Of a DNA stretch of 54,361 nt, positions 9,184 through 18,137 are shown one piece after another. The DNA lies in contig JAMCUH010000005.1 in NCBI GenBank assembly GCA_023379435.1, positions 1 to 54,361 on the forward strand. The letters are read 5' to 3'. Each line of letters opens with the position of its first letter. The stretch's first letter is position 1. A program made the position numbers and the translations under genes. The notes beneath the pieces are model-generated. The model searched no databases. It was given only the letters and a program-made list of their open reading frames with translations, and was not told the origin of the DNA. The stretch is from Thermoplasmatota archaeon. Its GTDB lineage: Archaea > Thermoplasmatota > Thermoplasmata > Thermoplasmatales > Thermoplasmataceae.

Positions 9184-9483
9184 TTAATTTCCCTGATGTG
9201 TGTTAGCAAGGATTTTAACCGCAATGATGGTTGCTAAAGGAATTATCATGTAAAAGAGAAGGTCAATCATAAAATAGACAGCTTCGAAAATTGTGGTAAA
9301 ATGCACTCCAGGGCTTACCCCGATACTGTATTCTATTAAAAACGTAAAAGGAAAACCGTAATGCACTATTATCCCAGCAAAATTTAGTGGATAACTTGGA
9401 ATTAAGGATAATGAAACAAGGACAATTTCCATACTGACAAGAATCGGAACAAATACTCCTGCCTGTATTGTTTTCTTAGCCAT
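9184..9483 (-). CDS. Small membrane protein, unknown
   Basis: Predicted 99-residue membrane protein with three hydrophobic segments (about 8-30, 35-55 and 65-90). I use the ATG at 9483 (fifth codon of the track ORF, which starts at a TTG), because a TATA-like GTTAAATAAG lies about 25-28 bases upstream of it. No family recognised. It may belong functionally with the small membrane gene 57 bases downstream, but each seems to have its own promoter. Confidence 0.6.
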   Translation of the reverse strand: MAKKTIQAGVFVPILVSMEIVLVSLSLIPSYPLNFAGIIVHYGFPFTFLIEYSIGVSPGVHFTTIFEAVYFMIDLLFYMIIPLATIIAVKILANTHQGN

Positions 9484-9596
9484 ATCACGCAGCAATTCGT
9501 TGACGCTTATTTAACCCTGTGTTCCATGAAAGTGTACCTCTTTGTATCAAGTCAGATCTGTCTCAAATACGTATACAGGAAAAAAGGATGAAAGAA

Positions 9597-10556
9597 CTAT
9601 CTGGCAAGCTTCCAGTCGGTTTTCTTCACGTACCTTCCAGTATTTCCCATGACGTAATTGTAGGCAGAAAGTGCGGCAGTGGCTCCCATTCCTGCTGAAA
9701 TGACAGCCTGCTTGTACGGAATCTGCGTGACATCACCGCATGCAAAGACACCAGGCATGGATGTGTTACAGTTCATATCCACGATTATCTCCTTTTCATC
9801 GTTGAGTTTAACAAGATTGGCAACAATATCGCTTCTTGAAACATATCCCATTTCCACGAAGAGTGCGTTTGTTCTTATCTCATCCATTTTCTTTTCGGAA
9901 TCTGATATGACGACACTGTTCAGTGTTTCGTCACCCCTAATCTCGGTCACTGACTTTGCATTGAGAATTTCAACGTTCCTCATTGATCTTACAGAATCTA
10001 TTGATTCCTTTTCTCCCCTGAGTTCTTTTGCAGGAGAGATGAAGGTGACATGGGATGCTACGTTTCCAAGGTATATGGCAGATTGTATGGCATGGTCACC
10101 AATCCCGGTCAGAGCAACATCCTTTCCCTTATAGAGAGGGCCATCACATATTGAGCAATATGACACGCCTCTACCTTTGAATTCCTGTTCACCTTTAACA
10201 CCCAGGTCTCTCGGCGTCTTGCCAAATGCAAGTATGACACTTCTTGAATTAAATTCTCCTGTCACGGTTCTTACATTAAAGACACCGTCATTCCTGCTGA
10301 CACTGGTGACCTCATCATACTGGAATTCTGCTCCGTAATCCTGAGCCTGTTCCTGGAACTTCACCATAAGTTCAAAACCCCCTATATCTTTGAACCCTGG
10401 ATAATTCTGAATCCTATCGGTTAGAAGTGCCTGACCGCCGATATCTTTTGTGATGACCAGTGTCTTAAGGTTCTGTCTCGACGTATACAAGGCCGCTGTT
10501 AGACCTGCAGACGCACCACCAACAATGATCACATCATATAATGTTTTATCAGCCAT
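9597..10556 (-). CDS. trxB: Thioredoxin-disulfide reductase, non-NADPH type
   Basis: Flavoprotein that reduces thioredoxin. 319 residues: FAD motif IVGGASAGLTA (11-21), redox-active CSIC (Cys134/Cys137) and the C-terminal FAD motif ACGDVTQ. The NADPH-binding part is altered: the usual GGGDSA is GIGDHA (151-156), and the usual HRR that contacts the 2'-phosphate is replaced by SPAKEL. The T. acidophilum enzyme has the same sort of loss and is known not to use NADPH or NADH, so the physiological donor here is probably something else (inference). The start overlaps the end of the trx gene by 8 bases, so the two are translationally coupled. Confidence 0.95.
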   Translation of the reverse strand: MADKTLYDVIIVGGASAGLTAALYTSRQNLKTLVITKDIGGQALLTDRIQNYPGFKDIGGFELMVKFQEQAQDYGAEFQYDEVTSVSRNDGVFNVRTVTGEFNSRSVILAFGKTPRDLGVKGEQEFKGRGVSYCSICDGPLYKGKDVALTGIGDHAIQSAIYLGNVASHVTFISPAKELRGEKESIDSVRSMRNVEILNAKSVTEIRGDETLNSVVISDSEKKMDEIRTNALFVEMGYVSRSDIVANLVKLNDEKEIIVDMNCNTSMPGVFACGDVTQIPYKQAVISAGMGATAALSAYNYVMGNTGRYVKKTDWKLAR

Positions 10557-10944
10557 TTATATGCTTAAGTATCTTCTGTTCTATCTGGTTTCTCGGTACA
10601 GCACCTATGATATAATCCACAACCTTTCCGCCTTTGAATAGCATAAGTGTAGGTATGCTCCTAATATTGAACCTTGCGGCTATATTCTGATTTTCATCCA
10701 CGTTAACCTTTCCGAACCTTACCTTTCCTTTGTAGTCCCTTGCAAGCTGCTCAACAACTGGGGACACAAAGCGGCAAGGTGCACACCACGCAGCCCAGAA
10801 GTCAATTAGGCCAAGTGTCGGTTCAGTTATGAATTTCTGAAAACTCATACCGTTCAAATCAATTGGTCTTCCATCATTATCTCCGGAACCCTTCCTGATT
10901 TCCTCCATCATTCTCCTTCTCACATCATCAATATCATTGTCCAT
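10549..10944 (-). CDS. Thioredoxin
   Basis: Small dithiol carrier. It has the classic WCAPC active site (Cys54/Cys57 in a 131-residue protein), FGKVNVDENQNIAARFNI and the cis-Pro loop SIPTLMLF. I start at the ATG at 10944 rather than the GTG at 11016. The stretch after the GTG contains a TATA-like TTTAAATA, while the ATG has a ribosome-binding site (GGAGA) 7-8 bases upstream. The N-terminal 30 residues are charged and not part of the fold. It lies between a DsrE-like gene and trxB and is the expected electron donor for nrdJ and peroxiredoxin. Confidence 0.93.
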   Translation of the reverse strand: MDNDIDDVRRRMMEEIRKGSGDNDGRPIDLNGMSFQKFITEPTLGLIDFWAAWCAPCRFVSPVVEQLARDYKGKVRFGKVNVDENQNIAARFNIRSIPTLMLFKGGKVVDYIIGAVPRNQIEQKILKHING

Positions 10945-11029
10945 ATGGGTCTCTCCTTTTTCGTATCTTATTGGACCATTGGTGATTAATTCATCACTAT
11001 TTAAATTTGCGTGCACAGATCTGTTAATT

Positions 11030-11371
11030 TCAAAGAGATATCACAACATAACCATCGTTGACGTATTTTGCAAGTCTCTCCCCAAATGGAGAAAGTTCTA
11101 TGCCGAGGTTAAGTAGGCTCTGATCTACACTGTATTTCTTTGCTACAGCAACACAGGCAGAATCTATAATTCCATTCTTAAGAAGCTCTGTGAAAGCTTC
11201 CTTTGCATCACCTTCCAGCGATGTTACATATTCCTCAACGGGCCCAAAGAGAAGAGCTCTGACATCGTCATATCTCTTTGCCTTTGCCTGCCTTGATGCA
11301 GAGATAATGGCAAGGTCAGCTTTTTCTGGCGCTTCTTTACCTGAAGTTAAAAGGAACAGTACCTTCGTCAT
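11030..11371 (-). CDS. DsrE-family protein
   Basis: A 113-residue alpha/beta protein of the DsrE/DsrF-like fold: MTKVLFLLTSGKEAP start, a DVRALLFGPVEEYV strand-loop and a C-terminal DGYVVISL strand. Two Cys are absent from the usual DsrE position and only one (in DSACVAVAKKY) is seen, so sulfur carriage is uncertain. It is the first gene of a probable DsrE-trx-trxB unit. A TATA-like TTTATTAG lies about 26 bases before the ATG. Confidence 0.75.
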   Translation of the reverse strand: MTKVLFLLTSGKEAPEKADLAIISASRQAKAKRYDDVRALLFGPVEEYVTSLEGDAKEAFTELLKNGIIDSACVAVAKKYSVDQSLLNLGIELSPFGERLAKYVNDGYVVISL

Positions 11372-11400
11372 AGAGTGCCGTATATTGCTAAACTAATAAA

Positions 11401-12387
11401 ACTTTTACAGTTGAATCCCTCACTTATCTCATAAATACAGTAACAATCGAATAACCATGGAGTGACCCACAGAATGGAAGAAGTAATTGCAAAACGATCA
11501 ATCAAAGAATTTAATAAATGACACCATTGTAAAGCGTTGATCCAACGTGAAACATTATTCCCAGTTTATTCATCTGAATATTAAACAAATCCATCATTTT
11601 GCCAAGATATGATAAAATGAGAGAAAATGCATCACCTTTAAGCCAATTAAATAACAGTAAGGATTATTGATCACATCTGTTAAATGAACCAAGCTCATCT
11701 CATAAACATGCAGGAAGATTCGTATTGCGTAATTGCTCCCAAGACATACAAGAAAGTGCTGGAGGATACTGCCGTTGGGATCTATGATATCTGACAAAGT
11801 ACATTGATTCTTCTAATAGCAGGAAGCTGAGCCTAACGCTTGCTTATATGTTTTCCCATAGGGATGCATTGCATTAATTTCATGCACCGGGAGGAAGCAT
11901 AGACTTTAAACCAATACTAACGTGAGGATAGTTATTGCTCAGGAGTCCCCTGATCTCATGCAAGAAAAAGCTGATGACTTTTCTGTTGATTTAATGAGTA
12001 GGGGAAATTAATGGCAGTTTTTACTCGTATATCAGGTGTTAGAATGAAAATCCTGCCAAATTCGCTACCCAGCCTGCGTCTATTCGTTTAGACTCCTTCT
12101 ACAGATAAAACAAGAAAAGATTTACACGTGTCATATGGGTGGCAGCCTTTATCTCCATATTCTGGAAGGCCATTATATGGTGTCACTGAACAACGATGAC
12201 CCTATTAATTTGAGGGAACATTATGCATAAGTCTATTGTGGACAACGATGCAGTGCTTAACCTTGAATTTGATCCGTGAATTCAAATACAGTTCATTTGT
12301 TTATGGGGGCCAGTCATCGGGTATGAAGGATAAAGAAAACGGTGTATAAATTCACAAGATTTTAATTCAATGCTCCAATAAACTTGC
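11401..12387. other. Gene-poor stretch of about 1 kb
   Basis: No convincing gene on either strand. The only track ORF here (11594-11797, minus) has no family signal. Several short open stretches with coding-like starts occur on the plus strand: 11474-11521 (15 codons), 11922-12011 (29 codons, VRIVIAQESPDL) and 12135-12230 (31 codons). They look like debris of one or more decayed genes or insertions. The last bases hold the promoter of the amidohydrolase gene, TTTTAATT at 12359-12366, 25 bases before its GTG. Confidence 0.5.
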
Positions 12388-13566
12388 GTGGAGAACCAGT
12401 TGAATGACGTCAATCTTTCACCCTGGGATACTGCTCTGAGGATTCACGAGTATTCCGAACCCGGAAGCTCTGAATTCAAATCCTCTGAATTACTTATTAA
12501 TATCCTCAGGTACAAAGGCTTCAACGTGATTGATCACTATCTGGGAATAGAAACAGCTTTCAGGGCAACTAAAAAAGTAGGGTCTGGGAAGCCAAGTGTC
12601 GCGTTCCTGGCTGAATATGATGCCTTACCCGGCATAGGTCATGCTTGTGGGCACAATCTTATTGCATCAGCAGCAGCATTTTCAGCAATTAGGACCGCAG
12701 AAATTATCAGCAACGGAACGGTAAATGTAATTGGAACGCCCGATGAAGAGGGAACTGGTAGATGGTCAGGGTCCAAGATTATAATGGCAGAGAAAGGCGC
12801 GTTCAAAGATATTAATCTGGTTCTTGGTTCGCATCCATCTGACGAATGGTCCGTGGGAAGGAGATCCCTCCTTGTGAGAGACTATGCAGTGGAATTCAAA
12901 GGCTTTTCATCCCACGAAGCCGCAAGTCCCGAGCTGGGCAGAAGCGCTCTTGATGCAGCAATTCTCACTTATACAGCAGTTAACATGCTAAGGCAGCATG
13001 TCAGGAGAGATGCGAACGTTGTCATGCATGGTATAATAAAGGAAGGTGGAAAGGCATCAAACGTCACACCTGATCGCTCACTCCTGACATATGGAATAAG
13101 GTCTTCTGATCCTGATTATCATGGAACAATTGTGGAGAAGTTTAGAACAATTGTGGATGGATGTGCTAAAGCAACATTTACAGATTACGAAATAAGAGAA
13201 ATAGGGCCTCTCTTCTCAATTACAAAGATCAATCCAACTCTTTCCAACTATATAAGAAACAAATTGATAGAAATGAACGTCGCCTGCCCAACCTTGCAAG
13301 AGACGTGGAGTCTCCCTCCAGGAGGATCAACGGATTTTGCCAACGTTTCGCAGGTCGTTCCGGCACTTGAGCTTGACTTCCAGGTCGCTAGGCGTGGGAC
13401 CCCATGGCATTCAAACGAGTCGCTTAAGGCCGCGATTTCTGATATGGCAAGAAAATCTCTGAACATCGTTATTAGAGTGCTCAGCGAAACTGCGAAATAT
13501 TTCACGGACTCTGAAGAATTCAGGGATAACATCAGAAGGGATTTCATAGACGATCCTATGAAATAG
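12388..13566 (+). CDS. M20-family amidohydrolase / peptidase
   Basis: Zinc hydrolase of the M20D (AbgB/HipO-like) family that would cleave an acyl- or peptidyl-amide bond. In 392 residues it shows LAEYDALPGIGHACGHN (metal-binding region with His-x-Cys-Gly-His), a GTPDEEG motif with the catalytic and metal-ligand Glu pair, a SHEAASPE dimerisation-domain entry, and a C-terminal PGGSTDFANVS close to the last metal ligand of the family. The GTG start is supported by a TATA-like TTTTAATT 25 bases upstream. It stands alone; substrate not predictable. Confidence 0.88.
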   Translation: MENQLNDVNLSPWDTALRIHEYSEPGSSEFKSSELLINILRYKGFNVIDHYLGIETAFRATKKVGSGKPSVAFLAEYDALPGIGHACGHNLIASAAAFSAIRTAEIISNGTVNVIGTPDEEGTGRWSGSKIIMAEKGAFKDINLVLGSHPSDEWSVGRRSLLVRDYAVEFKGFSSHEAASPELGRSALDAAILTYTAVNMLRQHVRRDANVVMHGIIKEGGKASNVTPDRSLLTYGIRSSDPDYHGTIVEKFRTIVDGCAKATFTDYEIREIGPLFSITKINPTLSNYIRNKLIEMNVACPTLQETWSLPPGGSTDFANVSQVVPALELDFQVARRGTPWHSNESLKAAISDMARKSLNIVIRVLSETAKYFTDSEEFRDNIRRDFIDDPMK

Positions 13567-13739
13567 CCTCCTCATATCTCATGTGAGTTAGGAGATAATT
13601 AAGGTTGTTTATCGCAAATACCAATTGAAAGGCATTGTAAATAATATTGGGATCGCTTAGTTATAGACTGCTGTCCAGGATTCTCCAGTGGGTGATATAA
13701 TTGGAAAATTATATATATTGTAAAGAGGTGAGTTCATAC

Positions 13740-14504
13740 ATGAGCAAGAGAGGCAGGTTATTCATTCATTTTGCAGTAATTGCAGTGATAATGCTCGTAG
13801 TTCCCGTTTCCTTCTATGAATTCTCAAACTTAAGATATTCAGGTGTAAATAATGTCAATATCGGCATAACCGATAATGTATGGGATGTTGATAGGGGAGG
13901 TAATTGTTATGGGGTTGCTTTCTTTCCCAATGCAACCTCCACCACCACATTTACTCATGGTGGTTCATTGAACTCCAGTCTGAGCCTTTCTCTCCGCAAT
14001 ATTGTTGGTTTCTATACCTCGGAGGGTTATTGTTGTATACTTGTAAATGACTTCACCATATCTGGAATTATTCACGGAAACATAAGGCCAAGAAGCATTA
14101 TGTTAGGGCAAATCGAAGGTGCGAAGTTCCCCTATTCCATGAGATTCACGCTAAAGCCTGGCTTTGAAAAAAGCTTCAACACATCAAAAATCAACTGTTG
14201 GAATTTTACTGACTGTAATTACAGATTTGTAAATGGAACTGATTTTTATGAAGGATGGGCATACTGCAACATTTCACTCCTTAATGATTCTGCAGGACAG
14301 GCGCTGTTCCTTTCTAATGACGGCCAAAAAAACATCACATATTCATTCAGTCTTTCAAACAGGATTCTTTTACAATTATTCCCAAAGTGTTACCACAGTG
14401 ACATAACGAAGTACTTTCTTGATTTATCCATCAGCATAAATGGTCTGGGAAAACCAGTTCAGACACAGATAAACATTGAAATGATAAGAAAGAGTGCAAC
14501 ATGA
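13740..14504 (+). CDS. Cys-rich membrane-anchored secreted protein, unknown
   Basis: 254 residues: a short basic N-terminus (MSKRGR), one hydrophobic anchor or signal segment (about 7-27), then an extracellular-type domain rich in Asn, Ser and aromatic residues with several N-x-S/T sites. It holds seven Cys (NCYG, YCCI, NCWNFTDC, YCNI, KCYH), unusual for an archaeal protein and suggestive of disulfides outside the cell. I start at the ATG at 13740, which has a GAGGTGA ribosome-binding site 8-9 bases upstream and an upstream TATATAT box; the track's TTG (13701) lies inside that promoter. No family recognised. Confidence 0.75.
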   Translation: MSKRGRLFIHFAVIAVIMLVVPVSFYEFSNLRYSGVNNVNIGITDNVWDVDRGGNCYGVAFFPNATSTTTFTHGGSLNSSLSLSLRNIVGFYTSEGYCCILVNDFTISGIIHGNIRPRSIMLGQIEGAKFPYSMRFTLKPGFEKSFNTSKINCWNFTDCNYRFVNGTDFYEGWAYCNISLLNDSAGQALFLSNDGQKNITYSFSLSNRILLQLFPKCYHSDITKYFLDLSISINGLGKPVQTQINIEMIRKSAT

Positions 14505-14814
14505 GATGCGCGGTTTAACAAAATAGAGGTTGCAACAGGGATAACCGTTTGGGATCGACAGGAACCCGAGAGACCCTTTGGATACTTTTAGGCAGTTGAA
14601 GCATCGTAAGTTAAATTTCAAAGGTTAAGCATCAAACGGGTAATGCAGTGAATAAAATGTTATAGAAGTTGTTGAGTTATTCGAACACTTTATGCATAAA
14701 AATTTTCAAAATTTTATTTTCCTTCTGGAAGATCATGAAAGATGTGCTAATTCTTGCGGAATTTTTCTACCATCTTAAAAAAATAACAGAATAATCTATA
14801 ATCAGGAATCTCAT
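14505..14814. other. Intergenic stretch without a recognised gene
   Basis: About 310 bases. AT-rich in the second half, including the self-complementary AAAATTTT twice near 14698-14718. A 19-codon open stretch (14735-14794, MKDVLILAEFFYHL) has a coding-like start but no known match. I see no RNA gene. Confidence 0.4.
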
Positions 14815-15381
14815 TTATTTCTGGTTTTTGATGGCAGACATAGCCTTTGCTTCAGTCTCATCGATCCTATCCTTAAGCGTGCCAGTTGCTTTCTCGGGAT
14901 CGATGCCTTTTGATATCCAGAATTTTTTGAAAAAGTATCTGAGATTGAAAGTATCCGGGCTCATGAAGTCAAGGTTCACTGTTACATAACGAACTATGCT
15001 ATCCACCAGTTTATCCATGTCCCTAAAGAGATATTCATACTGGCCTGTCTCAGTTACACTGACCCTGGATGTTCCAGAATCTGTAACTTTCACGGGAGGT
15101 TCTTCCGAAAGGACAAGAACGTTCACTATCCCGTTGTAAGGAAAGGCAAGCTCTATTCGTGTAGGAGTTACATTCCCTGAATTATCTTTACTTCCCTCTT
15201 CAAAATAGTAAAGCAGCTTATCACCGATGCTTTTGGAAAGTTCAATGAATGTTGGCACATCTGCGTCAGAAGATATCATGGAAAATGGATGTATGCTGGG
15301 GGGCGTCATAACGTTCAGCAAACGCAAGCCAGTATTGGCAGCCCGTTGAATTTCAGTTTTTTCGGCCTTAAAATCCTTCAT
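14815..15381 (-). CDS. Conserved-looking hypothetical protein
   Basis: 188 residues, soluble, mixed alpha/beta, with no signal peptide or membrane helix. A hydrophobic strand region (IELAFPYNGIVNVLVLSEEPP) is followed by a helical part with YLFRDMDKLVDSIVRYVTVNLDF and a charged C-terminal helix (DRIDETEAKAMSAIKNQK). The codon pattern looks genuine. No family recognised. It lies 78 bases downstream of the MFS transporter gene on the same strand and may be co-transcribed with it. Confidence 0.65.
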   Translation of the reverse strand: MKDFKAEKTEIQRAANTGLRLLNVMTPPSIHPFSMISSDADVPTFIELSKSIGDKLLYYFEEGSKDNSGNVTPTRIELAFPYNGIVNVLVLSEEPPVKVTDSGTSRVSVTETGQYEYLFRDMDKLVDSIVRYVTVNLDFMSPDTFNLRYFFKKFWISKGIDPEKATGTLKDRIDETEAKAMSAIKNQK

Positions 15382-15459
15382 GATCAGATATTGATTAATC
15401 CCTTATCAATATAGTAATAACATTTACCCTCTGACTATTCATTGATTGAATCAGAAGAA

Positions 15460-16728
15460 TTAAGGTCTTTCTTTAATTGTTCCACCTGAAGGGCTTCCGG
15501 CAGGCTTGTTTCTTATGAGAATCTGGTAAAGTGGAAGAAGGACACTTTTCCTTTCCTTTGGCTCCTTAAGTCTCAAGAACAGCAGGGATGAACTGAACCT
15601 TCCAACGAACACTATTATGTACGAATACATCAGTGCTATTTTGAGCGGGTAAAGGGACATTAGGTAGCTTAGGAGGTATCCTCCGGCCAGAGCTCCAAAC
15701 AGGTATATGAGGCCGTTGAAACCATTAATAATGGAAATAAATTCAGCCCTGCTGTTATCTGGTATGATATCAAGAAGATATGAATTCATCACGACATTCT
15801 GAATGGCGCTTAGCACACCACTGTACAGTTCCAGTACAAGGAACTCATCCAGATTTCCGAAAAAGGCATAAAAGATAGGGATGAAGCTAAGCATAACCTT
15901 GTTAACAAATATCATAGGGGGGCGATTCGATCTGTCTGTGAATTTTCCAAGGAGTAGCTGTATTCCCAGGGCAGACGAGGAAGCAAAAATAGTCAGAATG
16001 GCAACCTCGTCCAGTGTAAAATGCATCACGCTAACTATTGTAATTGGAAACATGGGCCACGCCAGAGACCAGAAAAAACCCTGAGTATTCGTGGCTATGA
16101 AGTATTTATAGAAATAGTTTGTATTTTTCAGTGTTCTGAGAGTTTTAACCAGGCTTCCTCCCTGTTTTGCAATCCTCCTTTTTTCCCTAATACCGTATAT
16201 GGCAACAATCGATATGAGATAACTTGCTGCTGCTGTATAAAATGGAATAGCTATGCTTGAAGTCACCTCTCCCCCCAGGAAGAATGTCATTACTAGAAGA
16301 GAAAGAATCGTTCCAAGAGAACTAAAGCTGTTCACCCTTGAAAGGAATTTTGCCCGGCCTGAGATTTCTGTTTCATCAGCAATGAGAGAAAACCAGTTCA
16401 CTGTGATCAGCGCTGTGAATAATGAAATTGTCCCGTATACGAGAATGAGTTCAATTGGGGTTCTTGTATGAACCATGAGGAACCACATTAGAGCAAGAAT
16501 TCCGCCACCTATCATGAGAAATGGTCTTCTGTATCCGACCTTATCACTAAGTCTTCCCCAAAGCAATTGACCACCATTGGAAACTGCGTTGGATATTGAT
16601 TGTAACCATCCCATTTCAACTGCCGATGCACCTATAAGAACCCCGTAAACACCGACGAATGCTGATGCTGCTGTGGCGCCAACTGAAACAACGAATGATC
16701 TAAATGTGATGAGAAAGCTGTTCTTCAT
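15460..16728 (-). CDS. MFS transporter
   Basis: 422 residues with about 12 hydrophobic segments and the MFS loop between helices 2 and 3, GRLSDKVGYRRPFLMIGG (about 58-75). A second such motif, GKFTDRSNRPPMIFVNK, lies in the C-terminal half. A central cytoplasmic loop (REKRRIAKQGGSLVKTLRTLKN) separates the two six-helix halves. It moves a small solute or drug across the cytoplasmic membrane; substrate unknown. Divergent from the molybdenum island starting 200 bases away. Confidence 0.88.
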   Translation of the reverse strand: MKNSFLITFRSFVVSVGATAASAFVGVYGVLIGASAVEMGWLQSISNAVSNGGQLLWGRLSDKVGYRRPFLMIGGGILALMWFLMVHTRTPIELILVYGTISLFTALITVNWFSLIADETEISGRAKFLSRVNSFSSLGTILSLLVMTFFLGGEVTSSIAIPFYTAAASYLISIVAIYGIREKRRIAKQGGSLVKTLRTLKNTNYFYKYFIATNTQGFFWSLAWPMFPITIVSVMHFTLDEVAILTIFASSSALGIQLLLGKFTDRSNRPPMIFVNKVMLSFIPIFYAFFGNLDEFLVLELYSGVLSAIQNVVMNSYLLDIIPDNSRAEFISIINGFNGLIYLFGALAGGYLLSYLMSLYPLKIALMYSYIIVFVGRFSSSLLFLRLKEPKERKSVLLPLYQILIRNKPAGSPSGGTIKERP

Positions 16729-16931
16729 GCTCTTTCTTCTTGAATTTCGGAGGAATGCGTTTCAAAAAGATAAGCCTTCACCTGATTGGTCACATACCTT
16801 TATACACACAAGGAATGCAGGATGAATACATTATATGGTGGCAAAACTACTTACAGCAAATTTTTTCAGAAGAAATAGATTTTACACTGAAAGATAGAAA
16901 AAGTATTGATATGAGATGGTATTGACTATTT

Positions 16932-17972
16932 GTGGTAACTGATTCATGGGGACGACCCGTGACAAGCCTCAGGATACAGCTCAATGCCATATGCAATTTT
17001 AAGTGCATATTCTGCCACATGGAGGGAACACCCATCAATGGTTCCCAGATGGAACCTTCCGAGATAGAATCTGTTCTGAGAACAGCAGCAAGATTCGGCG
17101 TGAGAAAAGTAAAATTCACTGGAGGAGAACCCCTTTTGAGGAGGGATATTGCCGAAATTATAAGAAGAACCAGGAGCATCATTCTGGGTGATATCTCTCT
17201 CACCACTAATGGAACTCTCTTGAAAAACAAGGCGAAAATTCTAAGGGAAGCCGGGCTTGATAGAATCAACATTTCCCTTCACTCAATTGAGCCTGGTGAT
17301 TTTCAGTTCATAACCGGAACGGATTCAATAGATAAGGTAAGGGAAGGAATCAGGGAGGCCAAGGCTGCAGGTTTCAGAAACATTAAACTAAATTTCGTTG
17401 TTCTAAAAGGCATCAACGTTGATCAGATACCGAAAATGATCGATTTTTGCGCCCATGAAGACCTGACTCTTCAGCTCATAGAATATGAGACAACAAGGGA
17501 AAATGAAAACAGTGATGAATATCTGAGATATCATTATTCCATTGATGGCATAGAGAACGACATACGCAATATGGCAATCAGGAAGGAGAGTAATGATCTC
17601 CACCTCAGACCCATTTATACAATTATGCATAATGGAAAGGAGTGCAGGATAGAAGTTGTAAAACCCATGCACAACGCCGAGTTCTGTATGAACTGCACAC
17701 GACTGAGGTTGACATCTGATGGTAAATTAAAGACCTGTCTAATGAGAGACGATAATTATATCGACATTCTTCCATCTCTCAAATCAAAGGGAAACATAGA
17801 TGACCTCTATGTTAAAAGCATTAAGTTAAGGGAGCCATACTGGAAATATGATGAAGGAGAAGAGCATAAGAGTGAAATATTTTGCAAAGTACCGGGAGTT
17901 GCTGGGAATAGGAGAAGAGAGACTTTCCACACGATGCGAAACGGTGGGTGGACTGTTGGAGGAAATAAGTAA
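16932..17972 (+). CDS. moaA: GTP 3',8-cyclase (molybdopterin step 1)
   Basis: Radical-SAM enzyme that with MoaC turns GTP into cyclic pyranopterin phosphate. N-terminal cluster CNFKCIFC (Cys21/25/28), KFTGGEPLLR, and the C-terminal substrate cluster Cys252-x2-Cys255-x13-Cys269 (CMNCTRLRL ... LKTC). The family usually ends near LREPYW (about residue 304). Here the frame runs 42 codons further and overlaps moaD by 125 bases, so the tail (306-346) may be a read-through extension after loss of a stop. The GTG start lies 25 bases after a TATA-like TATTGATA. No moaC or moeA is in the window. Confidence 0.95.
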   Translation: MVTDSWGRPVTSLRIQLNAICNFKCIFCHMEGTPINGSQMEPSEIESVLRTAARFGVRKVKFTGGEPLLRRDIAEIIRRTRSIILGDISLTTNGTLLKNKAKILREAGLDRINISLHSIEPGDFQFITGTDSIDKVREGIREAKAAGFRNIKLNFVVLKGINVDQIPKMIDFCAHEDLTLQLIEYETTRENENSDEYLRYHYSIDGIENDIRNMAIRKESNDLHLRPIYTIMHNGKECRIEVVKPMHNAEFCMNCTRLRLTSDGKLKTCLMRDDNYIDILPSLKSKGNIDDLYVKSIKLREPYWKYDEGEEHKSEIFCKVPGVAGNRRRETFHTMRNGGWTVGGNK

Positions 17973-18099
17973 AAGACATCCTGAACTTGTTTCCCACAAG
18001 GACTTCCTGATTTCGAGAAACCAGAATTACGCTGATCCAGATTCCATTCTGGCAGACGGTGATGAGATCGGCATACTTCCACCAGTTTCTGGTGGTTGA
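17848..18099 (+). CDS. moaD: Molybdopterin synthase sulfur carrier (MoaD/ThiS-like)
   Basis: 83-residue ubiquitin-like sulfur carrier: VKYFAKYRELLGI start, DEIGILPPVSGG end with the essential C-terminal Gly-Gly that is adenylated and thiocarboxylated. It would pair with MoaE (24.2 kb) and be activated by the MoeB-like protein next door. The ATG-ATG start lies inside moaA; a GTG at codon 9 (17872) is an alternative but still overlaps. The reading frame is +1 relative to moaA. Confidence 0.92.
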   Translation: MMKEKSIRVKYFAKYRELLGIGEERLSTRCETVGGLLEEISKRHPELVSHKDFLISRNQNYADPDSILADGDEIGILPPVSGG

Positions 18100-18137
18100 T
18101 TGTGCGCGTAATATTTTAAATGTGGGCGAAATGGAGA

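Noticed and set aside
10945-11016. 24-residue N-terminal extension of thioredoxin from the GTG at 11016
   Set aside because: It contains a TATA-like box, and the downstream ATG has a ribosome-binding site.
919-11470. Shared octamer TGACCCAC at 919-926 and 11463-11470 as an element end
   Set aside because: Eight bases is too short to mean anything in a window of this size.
11594-11797. Minus-strand ORF of 67 residues
   Set aside because: No family signal, no promoter or ribosome-binding site, and it lies in a decayed-looking region.
12135-12230. 31-codon plus-strand ORF (MGGSLYLHILEGHYMV)
   Set aside because: Coding-like look but too short, no match recognised and no promoter; treated as possible debris.
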